In this document: positions 25,103 through 33,325 of the stretch, one piece after another
How the letters are laid out: each line of letters opens with the position of its first letter
Numbering within the stretch: position 1 is the stretch's first letter
Assembly (NCBI GenBank): GCA_949840805.1
Contig: CATKXR010000014.1
Span: forward strand, 22,656-86,655
DNA length: 64,000 nucleotides
Direction: 5' to 3'
DNA from: an uncultured Lachnospiraceae bacterium
Lineage (GTDB): Bacteria; Bacillota; Clostridia; Lachnospirales; Lachnospiraceae
Made by a program: the position numbers and the translations under genes
Notes under the pieces: model-generated
Seen by the model: the letters and a program-made list of their open reading frames with translations, nothing else
What the model was told of the DNA's origin: nothing
Database searches by the model: none

Positions 25103-27478
25103 ATGGGTGCAATGTCTCAAAAGTTGAAGAGAGCTGAGAGTTTTAGAAATTATATTAATAAAATTTTGAGAAATCAGGAGATAGACTGTGATGAGGAATG
25201 GTGGGGCAGAGAGGATGTTTGGGATGAACTGCAGCAATTAGCCTGCGCAGAGGAAAATTATGTTTCGGATTCCATAAAATTAAATATTGACAGTATGGAG
25301 AAGCTGGTTATCGCAGTGTTTTGGCGGGATCCGGATGACCTCTTTAAGACAGTTACAGAAAGGATAGAGAAGTTGATTGAGGGAGGGGAGATAACAGGAA
25401 TCCAGCTGGTATTTTTTGTCGGAGATATGAAGAGCAGAATCAGTCTGGAGAGGACATTTGACACAAAAGCTGTAGCAGGGCTGAGAAAGAAAGCCAGGAA
25501 AAACACAGCCAATAAAGAATTGGGGATTCACTGCATCTATATTCTTCAAAAAGAGTATGACAGCCAGGAGGTGAAGCTGACCGGGTTGAGGCGCCATGAG
25601 ATGATGCAGATGCCTCCCATTGAGGGGAAGATCAACCAGGAAAGGCCTGAAAAACGTGAAGATCCCGGAGAAAGGATCAATGCACTGGTCTTTACGGTGG
25701 ATCTGTATCAGCTGGCAAAGCTGTATAATCTGATTGGGGATAAACTTTTTAAGAATAATGTACGGTTTGGAATCAGCGAGACTCTGGGAGTGGATTCGTC
25801 TATCCGGAGAACTTTGGAGACAGAACCAGAACTTTTCTGGTTTAAGAATAACGGGATTACAATCCTGGTGGAGAATCCTGATTTTATGCCAAGAAACGTG
25901 GAGGAATTGAAACTGGACTATATTGGACCGGAGAGAGACCCAAATTTTTCCGTTGTAAACGGCGCGCAGACGATTACTACAGCGGCCAGGTATTTCTTCA
26001 ATAAGGAGTATGATTTGGAGAACAGTCAGAAAGGGGCAGAAGAAAAGTCTGAATCTCTTAAAAAGCTGAACTATTCGAAGCAGGCCCAGGTGATTTTGCG
26101 TATTATTCAGATTTCCGGAGGCGAAAAACCTTCTGTACCTTCCCATACGGCCAAGGACATCAGTGTGGCGCTGAATCGGCAAAAGCCTATTAAGATGGAG
26201 GACATTGCATTTACCCTGGGATTTGTGGAAAAACTGACAAAGTATCTGGAGCGGACCTATGGGGGTAATTCGGAAGAATTTCTGCTGGTACGGCGAGGAG
26301 AAGAAAGCGGTGTGGATGAGGAGATGGATCTGGTGGAATTTGCCAGGGCCAGATTGGCCTGTATCAGTCATCCGGGAGAAGCCAGAAGCCAGGGAGCCAA
26401 GACACTGCTGAAAATCAGGACAGACGATGGGACAGAAGATACATTCCAGCGAAAGGATATTTTTGTACCGGAATGGGCGGAGGCGGATGAGAATGAGGAA
26501 GCCGGTGTCTTCCGCCGCTATTATGGTGCTGTCTGGTTTGCCCATAAGATTGCAGGAGAATATGAGAGACAGAGAAAGGCTGTAATAAAAGGCGCGGAGA
26601 ATGATTTTTCTACGGTCATTAACAATGGCAAATGGTATTTTACAGCGATTTTGGTGCAGCTCTTCCGTGGATTGACAGATGGGGAAGGAGTTTACAGTTG
26701 GGAAGAATATGATTTTTCTGATTTTGCAGTTTCGTTTTCGTCGGTATGTGAGAAGATTCCGGAGGCCATGGTGTCTTTTGCAGGAATGGTAGTGTCTTAT
26801 ATAGAAGGGAAAGCAGAATATGGAGAACTGAATTCCAATCTGTTTAAGAAAGACGAGCTTTACAGAGGCCTGATGGAGGAGATTATACATGTCTTTACAC
26901 CTGCTTTGACCGGGAATAGAGAGACCGGGGCACAGAAAGAATTGTGGAAGCTGGCGCAGCTGTTTTCTGTGACGAACACTCTCATAGCAAGAGCTGAGGT
27001 TGCAGCTGTAATGGAAGAACAGACAGCATGGCTGAAAACTGATGGAGGAAAGTCAGCAGCTGCTGACGCTAAGCGGAAGACGATTTTAAAAAAGCAGGCA
27101 GGTACAGGAAGAAAACTGGCTGCTGTTAAGATGGATTATCTGGTCCTAAATGGATGGAAATATCCCTGTAAGATACTTGCCCAGGCTCAGGCGGATACGG
27201 TATGCTATATATTAGAGAATTATGAGGTTGCAGAAGAGCAGTTAAAGGTCTGTTCTGATTGGCTTACCGCCCAGAAGGAAAAAGGCGAGACAAAAGAAAA
27301 ATATTTTCGCAATGTGAAAAGGGTCGAAGTGAACGGAAAAGAGTACTGGGTCGGGACTTCAAGCAACCTGGAGACGAAGTGCAGCCAGATAAGGACTCTC
27401 TGCGAAGTAGCCCATGTTGGAAAAAATGAGATTTTCTGGTATATGGACTCTTTGGAAACCCCTGTATTTTCCTGGTAG
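25103..27478 (+). CDS. AIPR-family abortive-infection protein
   Basis: A 791-residue protein. The AIPR domain (PF10592, abortive infection phage resistance) occupies about residues 195-560, with the diagnostic 'FWFKNNGITILVEN' (245-258) and 'NFSVVNGAQTITTAARYF' (281-298). Residues 1-190 are a mixed alpha/beta region I cannot name. The C-terminal ~90 residues ('YFRNVKRVEVNGKEYWVGTS', 'NEIFWYMDSLETPVF') look like a separate small beta-rich domain. The start is at 25103 behind GGGGGAG; an ATG at 25112 is an alternative. It follows the FRG gene. Known AIPR proteins act in abortive infection; the activity of this one is not shown by the sequence. Confidence 0.85.
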   Translation: MGAMSQKLKRAESFRNYINKILRNQEIDCDEEWWGREDVWDELQQLACAEENYVSDSIKLNIDSMEKLVIAVFWRDPDDLFKTVTERIEKLIEGGEITGIQLVFFVGDMKSRISLERTFDTKAVAGLRKKARKNTANKELGIHCIYILQKEYDSQEVKLTGLRRHEMMQMPPIEGKINQERPEKREDPGERINALVFTVDLYQLAKLYNLIGDKLFKNNVRFGISETLGVDSSIRRTLETEPELFWFKNNGITILVENPDFMPRNVEELKLDYIGPERDPNFSVVNGAQTITTAARYFFNKEYDLENSQKGAEEKSESLKKLNYSKQAQVILRIIQISGGEKPSVPSHTAKDISVALNRQKPIKMEDIAFTLGFVEKLTKYLERTYGGNSEEFLLVRRGEESGVDEEMDLVEFARARLACISHPGEARSQGAKTLLKIRTDDGTEDTFQRKDIFVPEWAEADENEEAGVFRRYYGAVWFAHKIAGEYERQRKAVIKGAENDFSTVINNGKWYFTAILVQLFRGLTDGEGVYSWEEYDFSDFAVSFSSVCEKIPEAMVSFAGMVVSYIEGKAEYGELNSNLFKKDELYRGLMEEIIHVFTPALTGNRETGAQKELWKLAQLFSVTNTLIARAEVAAVMEEQTAWLKTDGGKSAAADAKRKTILKKQAGTGRKLAAVKMDYLVLNGWKYPCKILAQAQADTVCYILENYEVAEEQLKVCSDWLTAQKEKGETKEKYFRNVKRVEVNGKEYWVGTSSNLETKCSQIRTLCEVAHVGKNEIFWYMDSLETPVFSW

Positions 27479-27554
27479 GCCTGCGGGAAGAAGGATTCCA
27501 TAAAATAGAGAGGTTTCAGCGGCAAAGGCTGTGGAGAACTCGAGATAAGAGAAT

Positions 27555-27601
27555 GGCAGACGCAGGAACTGATACGTTCAGGACCATGTGTCTGCCTTTT
27601 T
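27555..27601 (+). terminator. rho-independent terminator after AIPR
   Basis: GGCAGAC at 27555 pairs with GTCTGCC at 27590-27596, with inner pairing, and a TTTTT run follows. It ends the FRG/AIPR transcript just before the convergent MobA-like gene. Confidence 0.7.
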
Positions 27602-27613
27602 GTCTGTTTTCCT

Positions 27614-28546
27614 TCACGACAACAGCCCGCTGTCCCGGAACAGGCAGGTGAATTCCTTCTGGGCGTGCCCGAACATATGGTCCTCGAAAGTCAGCCAGGT
27701 CCGCAGAAACTCCAGGCCTTTGGCGGTCAGGCAGGTCTTGCCTCCCCGGCTCCCTCCGTGGCGTCGTTCCACCACAGCAAATCCGGTCTCCTGCTCCAGC
27801 TTGTTCAGCATGTCCCAGGCCTTGCTGTAGGACAGGGCCATCTGGGTACAGGCTCCCCGGACCGAGTGAGTGTCCTGGATCAGATACAAAAGCAGCTTGA
27901 CTCTGGTGTTGAAAAAGGTGTGTTCTTTCTGGAGCCCCAGCTGAATAAAGGGGTGGAGCAGGGCCCGGTTGTGCTCGGAGAGCCGTTCTTCCAGCTCCCG
28001 GCTGTCGTGTATGGTACACAAGATACCCGGATCCGGCACGTCGGCGAAAACCCGGCGGTCCGCCAGGGATTTCATGGCCCCCCGAAGTCCTTCCTCGCCG
28101 TCATAGGCCAGGATCCGGGGGAACACGGACTGGGACAAAAGGATGGGGTGGCCTGACTGTCCCTCATAGCGGGGCGTGATGATCTCCCCCTCCATGGACA
28201 GCATGGAAGCCAGGGTGTCGGCGGTGTACATGGGGGCGTTGACAGGGGTGAACATGACCCGCTCACATTTGCCTTCCAGATACTCAAGCCCTGTCTTTAC
28301 AGACTCAAACAGCTTGGGCTGTTCACAGTCCTCCAGCTTGAGAAAGATCACCCCGTAGCCGGAGAGCTGGTACTTCACTTCCTCTTCCTGGGTTCCGGTT
28401 ATGATGACGATGGGGAAAATGCCGGCCTGCTGGAAGGTGATGACGATCCGCTTGACAATGGGGATGGTTCCCACCTGAAACAGAGGCATGGCGTCCTTTT
28501 TGCTGGCGGCGCCGATGACACCGCCGGTTCGGTTGATCCTGATCAC
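27614..28546 (-). CDS. MobA-like nucleotidyltransferase fused to ModE-type winged helix
   Basis: A 310-residue fusion. The first ~190 residues are an NTP-transferase of the MobA type (glycine-rich start 'RTGGVIGAASKKDAMPLFQV', then 'VMFTPVNAPMYTADTLASML' as the metal-binding site region). The last ~110 residues are a ModE/LysR-type winged helix ('GACTQMALSYSKAWDMLNKL', 'RRHGGSRGGKTCLTAKGLEF'). MobA-type domains add a nucleotide to the molybdenum pterin cofactor, and ModE domains bind DNA in molybdate control. The start is GTG at 28546 behind AAGGAG. The only molybdenum enzyme visible is the xanthine-dehydrogenase-like operon 31 kb away. The glycine loop lacks the usual SxRMG lysine pattern, so catalysis is uncertain. 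Confidence 0.75.
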   Translation of the reverse strand: MIRINRTGGVIGAASKKDAMPLFQVGTIPIVKRIVITFQQAGIFPIVIITGTQEEEVKYQLSGYGVIFLKLEDCEQPKLFESVKTGLEYLEGKCERVMFTPVNAPMYTADTLASMLSMEGEIITPRYEGQSGHPILLSQSVFPRILAYDGEEGLRGAMKSLADRRVFADVPDPGILCTIHDSRELEERLSEHNRALLHPFIQLGLQKEHTFFNTRVKLLLYLIQDTHSVRGACTQMALSYSKAWDMLNKLEQETGFAVVERRHGGSRGGKTCLTAKGLEFLRTWLTFEDHMFGHAQKEFTCLFRDSGLLS

Positions 28547-28574
28547 GGGTTTTCTCCTTCCTGTCCGGTTTTTT

Positions 28575-28790
28575 TGAAATGGTTATGACCTTTTGACCCC
28601 TATGATACCACAGATTGCTCCGCGCTTTGCGCTTACGCAATCTTAAAACACCTCAAATCCGCTCATTTTTCTGCGAAAAATGGCTACTTTTCGGTGTTTT
28701 TTCGGGTCCCAAGGTCAAAAATCCTTTTGCAAGCGGGCTTGCGTCGGATTTTCCGACCTTTTGACCCTGGTATCATCATTTTATCATAAA
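28575..28790 (-). repeat. dispersed structured repeat, GACCTTTTGACCC family, copy 1
   Basis: Read on the minus strand it starts ATACCAGGGTCAAAAGGTC, then a variable hairpin, then GACCTTGGGACCC, an A/T-rich stretch and a second hairpin around GCGCAAAGCGCG, ending GTGGTATC. The same layout is found at 45256-45420. It contains no gene. Confidence 0.7.
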
Positions 28791-28884
28791 GAGAGACGGG
28801 AGGAAACCTGAAAAAAATTCTGAGAGGCCGCCAGAGCCGGTGTTTGGCTTTGGATCGCGGGCTCTTTTTTTCGCTCGGTTCTGT

Positions 28885-28960
28885 GAAGGGAACGTTACCG
28901 CCTATCAGCAGAACGAAGAGGCGCAGCGGGCAGGAGATAAAAAATCCTCTGCCCGATTCG
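28885..28960 (+). repeat. ATTACCG-hairpin repeat, copy 1
   Basis: GAAGGGAACGTTACCGCCTA is followed by a GGCG box and a strong hairpin (CGGGCAGGAGAT with ATCCTCTGCCCG). Related copies are at 58666, 58752 and 59804, each with a different but self-paired stem. Confidence 0.55.
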
Positions 28961-29053
28961 CGTGACAGCAGAATCGGAAAAGAAACTTAAATGGATTAAT
29001 GATAATATGATAGTGGATATCCAATATAAAAAATGAGCTGTGAGGTGATAGTC

Positions 29054-29959
29054 ATGGATAGAAAAGAAGCCGTGAGGAAGAGTCTGAATTATATCGAAAA
29101 GCATATTAGCGGGAAATTGTCTGTAGAAGACATTTCCGGTTATGTGGGATATTCAGAATATCATTTTTCCAGAATTTTTAAAGAGTTTATGGGAGTATCG
29201 GTTATGGAATATGTTAAAAAACGGAAGCTGATATTCGCGTCTGAGGAAATTCTGAGAGGAAGAAAGATCATCGAAGTGGCTGTGGACTGTGGTTATGACT
29301 CACACAGCGGTTTTACAAGAGCGTTTTGCAGGGAATTTGGTTTTTACCCCGCGCTTTTAAAAGCAATCACGATTCATTTAGAAGGAGGAAATGGAATGGA
29401 ACATGTATTTATGGAAAAGGCCGGTCTTCATATGTCTAAGGAGGAGCTGCTGGCGAAAGTAAAAACGGCGGTGCTGGAAAACGGGATTTCGTTGGAGGAA
29501 GGTCAAATTGACGCGATGTACAAGAAAGCGGTTTCCGCTTATGAAGGAATGAAACGGTATTCCGGGGAAGAATATGTTACCCACCCTCTCCATGTGGCAT
29601 TGATTCTGGCCTGTATGGAAGCGGAACCGGACTGTATTCTGGCCGGAATGATGTGTGATGTTCTGAAAAAAACGGACACGGATCTGGAGAAACTGTGTCT
29701 GCCAACCCAGGTAAAAACCCTTGTTCTGGGTACTAACAGGGAGATTGAAGGGAGCCAGGAGCAGACGGATAAAAAAGTGGTTCTTATAAAAATGGCGGAG
29801 AGGCTTCACAATATGCGGACAATTGAGTTTATGGACGAGGAGAGCAGGAGAAAGAAGGCGGTGGAAACTCTGGAACTGTTTTTGCCTGTTGCGGCAAAAC
29901 TGGGCAATGAAAAGCTGACGGCAGAACTGAATGATCTGGCTTTGAAGTGTCTGGCTTAA
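29054..29959 (+). CDS. AraC-type DNA-binding domain fused to degenerate RSH (SpoT-like) HD domain
   Basis: A 301-residue fusion. Residues 1-105 are an AraC/XylS double helix-turn-helix ('GYSEYHFSRIFKEFMGVSVM', 'DCGYDSHSGFTRAFCREFGF'). Residues about 130-300 follow the RelA/SpoT hydrolase domain in order: 'GMKRYSGEEYVTHPLHVA', 'LAGMMCDVL', 'KMAERLHNMRT' and 'LFLPVAAKLG..ELNDLALK'. In active hydrolases four residues bind manganese (His53, His77, Asp78, Asp144 of Rel from S. equisimilis). Here the matching positions are Glu164, Cys201, Asp202 and Glu249, so hydrolysis is unlikely. The fold may instead bind (p)ppGpp or another nucleotide to control DNA binding. The start at 29054 follows GAGGTGAT. 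It stands alone upstream of an aldo/keto reductase. Confidence 0.85.
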   Translation: MDRKEAVRKSLNYIEKHISGKLSVEDISGYVGYSEYHFSRIFKEFMGVSVMEYVKKRKLIFASEEILRGRKIIEVAVDCGYDSHSGFTRAFCREFGFYPALLKAITIHLEGGNGMEHVFMEKAGLHMSKEELLAKVKTAVLENGISLEEGQIDAMYKKAVSAYEGMKRYSGEEYVTHPLHVALILACMEAEPDCILAGMMCDVLKKTDTDLEKLCLPTQVKTLVLGTNREIEGSQEQTDKKVVLIKMAERLHNMRTIEFMDEESRRKKAVETLELFLPVAAKLGNEKLTAELNDLALKCLA

Positions 29960-30060
29960 TTCGAACGGTTTAAATTCCGCCTGGGCCGTCTTCAGGCCGG
30001 ACCGCTCCGGATTCGACAGGAGGTGCCCCGCTGGCCCATCAAAAAATTTCTTCATAAGTG

Positions 30061-30091
30061 TTGACTTAGACTGAACTCGAAGTAGTAGACT
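30061..30091 (+). promoter_or_regulatory. MerR-type promoter of the ferredoxin-type aldo/keto reductase
   Basis: TTGACT (30061-30066) and TAGACT (30086-30091) are 19 bases apart, longer than normal. The spacer holds the imperfect dyad CTTAGACTGAACTCGAAG (30065-30082). This geometry is characteristic of promoters activated by MerR-family regulators, which untwist a 19-base spacer. The cognate regulator is not adjacent. Confidence 0.65.
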
Positions 30092-30122
30092 GTAGAAAAT
30101 GGTATACACAGAGAGGGGAGAG

Positions 30123-31223
30123 ATGATGATGGAATATCGGATCAATCAGAAAACCGGAGATAAGATCAGTATCCTGGGCCTTGGCTCCAGCTGTATCTCT
30201 GACACGGCGGAAGGAGAGGCCCTGGAGGCCCTTGGGAAGGCCTATGAACACGGAGTCAACTACTTTGACATGGCAGCCGGAGGGGCGGCCTGCTTCGAGT
30301 ACTATGGGAAGGCCTTTGAGAAGGAGCGGAAGCATATTTTTTATCAGATTCATTTTGGGGCCAACTACGCTACGGGGACTTACGGATGGACCACAAAACT
30401 GGATGAGGTGAAGCGTTCTGTGGACTGGCAGCTTACGAAACTTCGGACCGACTACATTGATTACGGGTTTATCCACTGTCTGGACGAGGAGTCGGATTGG
30501 GAGGCCTATGAGAAGAACGGAGTTCTCGCCTTTCTTCTGAGTCTGAAGGACCAGGGGGTGGTGAGGCACCTTGGGCTGTCTTCCCACACGCCGAAGCTGG
30601 TGAACCGGGGGCTGGACACAGGTCTTCTGGATATGGTCATGTTCTCCATCAACCCGGGATATGATTATCATCACGGGACTTACGCCAAAGGAAATGGGGC
30701 GGAGCGCATGGCCCTCTACCGCAGGTGTCAGGCGGAGGGAGTGGGGATCTCGGTGATGAAGGCGTTTTCCGGGGGGCAGCTTCTTGAGGCGAAGACTTCT
30801 CCTTTCGGGAAGGCGCTGACAGAGTATCAGTGCATTCAGTACGCTCTGGATAAGCCCGGGGTTCTCACGGTTCTGCCGGGGATTCGGGGGCTTAAGGACA
30901 TGGAGCGGATCCTTGGATTTCTGGAGGCCTCTCCCCAGGAGAAGGACTATTCGGTCATCGGCTCTTTTACCCCCGGAGAGATGGAAGGAACCTGCGTCTA
31001 CTGCAACCACTGCCAGCCCTGCCCGGCGGGCCTGAATGTGGGTCTGATCAACAAGTATTATGACCTGGCCAAAGCCGGGGACGCTCTGGCGGCAGGCCAT
31101 TATGAGAAGCTGGAGAAGAAGGCGGGAGATTGTCTTCACTGCGGACACTGCGACAGCCGGTGCCCCTTCCATGTGAGGCAGGGGGAGAATATGGACCGGA
31201 TTCGGGAGTATTTCGGGGCATAA
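30123..31223 (+). CDS. ferredoxin-type aldo/keto-reductase-like protein with 4Fe-4S motifs
   Basis: About 366 residues. The first ~280 form an aldo/keto reductase barrel ('TKLRTDYIDYGFIHCLDEES', 'GVGISVMKAFSGGQLL'). The C-terminus carries two cysteine clusters, 'CVYCNHCQPCP' and 'CLHCGHCDSRCPF', enough for two 4Fe-4S centres. In the barrel the usual catalytic Tyr and Lys are not where expected ('YFDMAAGGAACFEYYGKAF', 'IFYQIHFG'), while the Asp and the His of 'FIHCLD' remain. It may therefore be a redox enzyme that does not follow the classical reductase mechanism. Three ATGs (30123, 30126, 30129) follow GAGAGGGGAG. Stops of this gene and the convergent kinase are four bases apart. A relative is at 52398. 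Confidence 0.85.
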   Translation: MMMEYRINQKTGDKISILGLGSSCISDTAEGEALEALGKAYEHGVNYFDMAAGGAACFEYYGKAFEKERKHIFYQIHFGANYATGTYGWTTKLDEVKRSVDWQLTKLRTDYIDYGFIHCLDEESDWEAYEKNGVLAFLLSLKDQGVVRHLGLSSHTPKLVNRGLDTGLLDMVMFSINPGYDYHHGTYAKGNGAERMALYRRCQAEGVGISVMKAFSGGQLLEAKTSPFGKALTEYQCIQYALDKPGVLTVLPGIRGLKDMERILGFLEASPQEKDYSVIGSFTPGEMEGTCVYCNHCQPCPAGLNVGLINKYYDLAKAGDALAAGHYEKLEKKAGDCLHCGHCDSRCPFHVRQGENMDRIREYFGA

Positions 31224-31227
31224 ATCC

Positions 31228-32385
31228 CTACACATAAAGTTCCCGGCTGTGAGTCTCCCAGGACTCGGGCATCTCCAGATGATCGATCATGCGCTCCAGG
31301 ACAGGAATGGGGAGGCTGCGCTGTCTCTTCTGGTTTCTCACAAGGAGTTCCTCGTAGGGGACCTCCAGATAGACCAGGCGGATGCGGGCGTGATAAGCGG
31401 AGAAGAGACCGCACAGCTGTTCCCTGTTTTTAAAGATCAGGTTGGTGGCGTTCCAGATAAATGGCTCTTGCTTTCTCAGATATTCCCTGGCCCGTTTGGT
31501 GGCGATCTGAACCGCTTTGGAGGAGCCTTTTTGGGGAGAGATCCCGTATTCCTCCCGGATCTGGTCCAGGGAGATCACTGGAAGCCCGCCTCCGTGCCGC
31601 GTAATCCAGGTATCTTTTCCCGCCAGGGGAAGGCCTGCCATGAGACGGACCTCAAAGGCCGTGTCGTCGTACAGTTCACTGCCTTCCCACAGGTCGGTTC
31701 TGTGAAAATATTCGTAGCGGGTATGGGGGTTGGCAAAGGCGTAAGCCTGGTCCCAGATCCCCAGTTCTCTCGCGTATTCCCCAAACAGTTCCACATTGCT
31801 CTCCAGATCTTCTCCTGCCTGGTTAACCCTTCCGGCGGCGTCTGCTTTGGAGAGGAGATACAGAAGTTTCAGGGGGAGACATTGGGATGCTTTGATCAGG
31901 TCCGCCTCGGGCCGGCGCTTCTTTAGGAACCACACCGGAAGGCCGTGATAGCGGATCAGCTTTGCCACAAGTTCCCGCTCCTCCCAGGTCAGGCCGAAGC
32001 GGGCCTGCTGCCGGTAGGCCATGGCCCGAAACACCTGCTCCCCGACGATGGTATGTCTGGGGGAAGTCCAGGCGCCGTCTTCCAGCCTGGTGCAGGAGGG
32101 TTTTCCGATGTCGTGGAAGGCAGCGGCCAGGAACAGAAGCTCCTGCTCCGGGCGGCTCAAAGTCTGCCACTGACTGAGGGTGGTCACCTGGCGGCATACC
32201 AGCCTGGTGTGCTGCCAGACATCACCTTCCTTGTGGTAGAGGGGATTCTGAGGTACCTGTCTCAGCATGTTCAGTTCCGGAAAGACTTCTGCCAGATCGT
32301 CCAGGGAAAAGTCTGTCCGGCGGATATGGTTTAGGATTCCGGTTCCCCAAACTTCCCGGTTTGGGGCAGAGATATTTTTTTCCAT
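31228..32385 (-). CDS. HD phosphohydrolase-polynucleotide kinase fusion (RNA repair)
   Basis: About 385 residues. The N-terminal half is an HD domain ('VWQHTRLVCRQVTTL', 'LAAAFHDIGKPSCTRLEDG', 'LIRYHGLPVWFL'). The C-terminal half is a P-loop kinase of the T4 polynucleotide kinase type: Walker A 'GLPLAGKDTWITRHGG' and the distal arginine-rich segment 'YEELLVRNQKRQRSLP'. Such HD-kinase proteins pair with RNA ligases to heal 5'-OH and cyclic-phosphate ends of broken RNA. The ATG overlaps the ligase TGA by two bases (ATGA), so translation is coupled. In-frame codons upstream are inside the ligase gene and are not part of this protein. Confidence 0.8.
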   Translation of the reverse strand: MEKNISAPNREVWGTGILNHIRRTDFSLDDLAEVFPELNMLRQVPQNPLYHKEGDVWQHTRLVCRQVTTLSQWQTLSRPEQELLFLAAAFHDIGKPSCTRLEDGAWTSPRHTIVGEQVFRAMAYRQQARFGLTWEERELVAKLIRYHGLPVWFLKKRRPEADLIKASQCLPLKLLYLLSKADAAGRVNQAGEDLESNVELFGEYARELGIWDQAYAFANPHTRYEYFHRTDLWEGSELYDDTAFEVRLMAGLPLAGKDTWITRHGGGLPVISLDQIREEYGISPQKGSSKAVQIATKRAREYLRKQEPFIWNATNLIFKNREQLCGLFSAYHARIRLVYLEVPYEELLVRNQKRQRSLPIPVLERMIDHLEMPESWETHSRELYV

Positions 32386-33197
32386 CAAAGGCTTCCTCCT
32401 TCCTGCCAGGCTCCGAAGAGATGGGCCTGGTCCGCCAGTCTGTTGGGGATGAGAGGGCGGGATGCCCAGTGGCTCTCCGAATCCAGTATAGCGGTTAAAA
32501 ACGAGGCCCTCACATATTTCAGCCGGTCGGTTACATAGTCCCCGTCCTCCACCTTGATGTAGATCCCTTCCATGATTCCTGACAGATCCGTCTGTGTCAG
32601 GGCCATATCCAGACGGACTTTTGCCTTTTGGCACTGTTCTTCAAAAGATTGCCTCTGGTTTTCCGATATGAAATGGCTGGGGCCGATGAAACGGGTGATC
32701 TCCTGGGGACTCTCATAGGTTCCCTGGTCCAGCACCAGGACCGAGTGGATAAACGGGGCCCCGGCCAGAAGTTCTCTTCTTTTGGCTGTGGACAGAAACC
32801 GGCCCTTCTCCTTGTCAAAGAGATCAAATTCCATAAAGTAGTGGGGCAGGCGGTCGTAAAAGACCGTGTGTTTGGCGTACAGCCACTCGCCGTACATCAC
32901 GTAGCGGCTGCCCAGGATCTCCCGGAGAGAGTCCTGATACATTCCTGCCCAGCGTTTGAACAGGTCAAACTGCCTCTCCCCATAACCCCCTGTGAGAAAA
33001 TGACCTCTGCTCTGAAGGTACATCTTCTGGTCCTGTCCAAAGCTGACGCCGCAGTTGGCCCCGTCCACCTTTTCCTCCAGCACCAGATATTTTCCGGCAA
33101 TTTCCCGGAAGGGTACGGATTTCAGATCCTCGTCCCCCTGCTGTTTTCTGGACCCTTCCAGATGGCGGGTCCGGGGATATTTATAAATGCTTTCCAT
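32385..33197 (-). CDS. RNA ligase family protein (RNA repair)
   Basis: A 270-residue nucleotidyltransferase. Motif I is 'LEEKVDGANCGVSF', with the Lys that is adenylated. Later motifs include 'VMYGEWLYAKHTVFYDRL' (motif III), 'MEFDLFDKEKGRF' and 'MEGIYIKVEDGDYV..RLKYVR' (motifs IV and V). This matches the small ligase family linked to HD-kinase genes. The start at 33197 follows AAGGAG; a longer in-frame start would read into a dispersed repeat and is rejected. The operon may reverse RNA cleavage by toxins such as the ribonucleases YafQ and YoeB in this window or by tRNA anticodon nucleases; that link is inference. Confidence 0.85.
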   Translation of the reverse strand: MESIYKYPRTRHLEGSRKQQGDEDLKSVPFREIAGKYLVLEEKVDGANCGVSFGQDQKMYLQSRGHFLTGGYGERQFDLFKRWAGMYQDSLREILGSRYVMYGEWLYAKHTVFYDRLPHYFMEFDLFDKEKGRFLSTAKRRELLAGAPFIHSVLVLDQGTYESPQEITRFIGPSHFISENQRQSFEEQCQKAKVRLDMALTQTDLSGIMEGIYIKVEDGDYVTDRLKYVRASFLTAILDSESHWASRPLIPNRLADQAHLFGAWQEGGSL

Positions 33198-33214
33198 AAT
33201 AAATTCACGCTCCT

Positions 33215-33325
33215 TGCTATGAAAGTCCGCCGCCGAAGGCGGCATGAATTCAGGTATGCCAAGCGCGCCCGCCACACTTTCATGGGTGGTGGCGCGCCTG
33301 CCCCGCCGGGCGCATGCAGGTTTGC
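33215..33325 (-). repeat. dispersed palindromic repeat, family C, copy 2
   Basis: This is the reversed copy of the element at 24957, with the same CATACCTGAATTCATGCCGCC block and the GCATGCAGGTTTGC end. It lies just upstream of the RNA ligase start, inside the likely promoter region of the repair operon. Confidence 0.75.

Noticed and set aside
25280..26890. A 536-codon frame antisense to the AIPR gene
   Set aside because: Composition is shadow-like, and the plus strand carries the diagnostic AIPR motifs.
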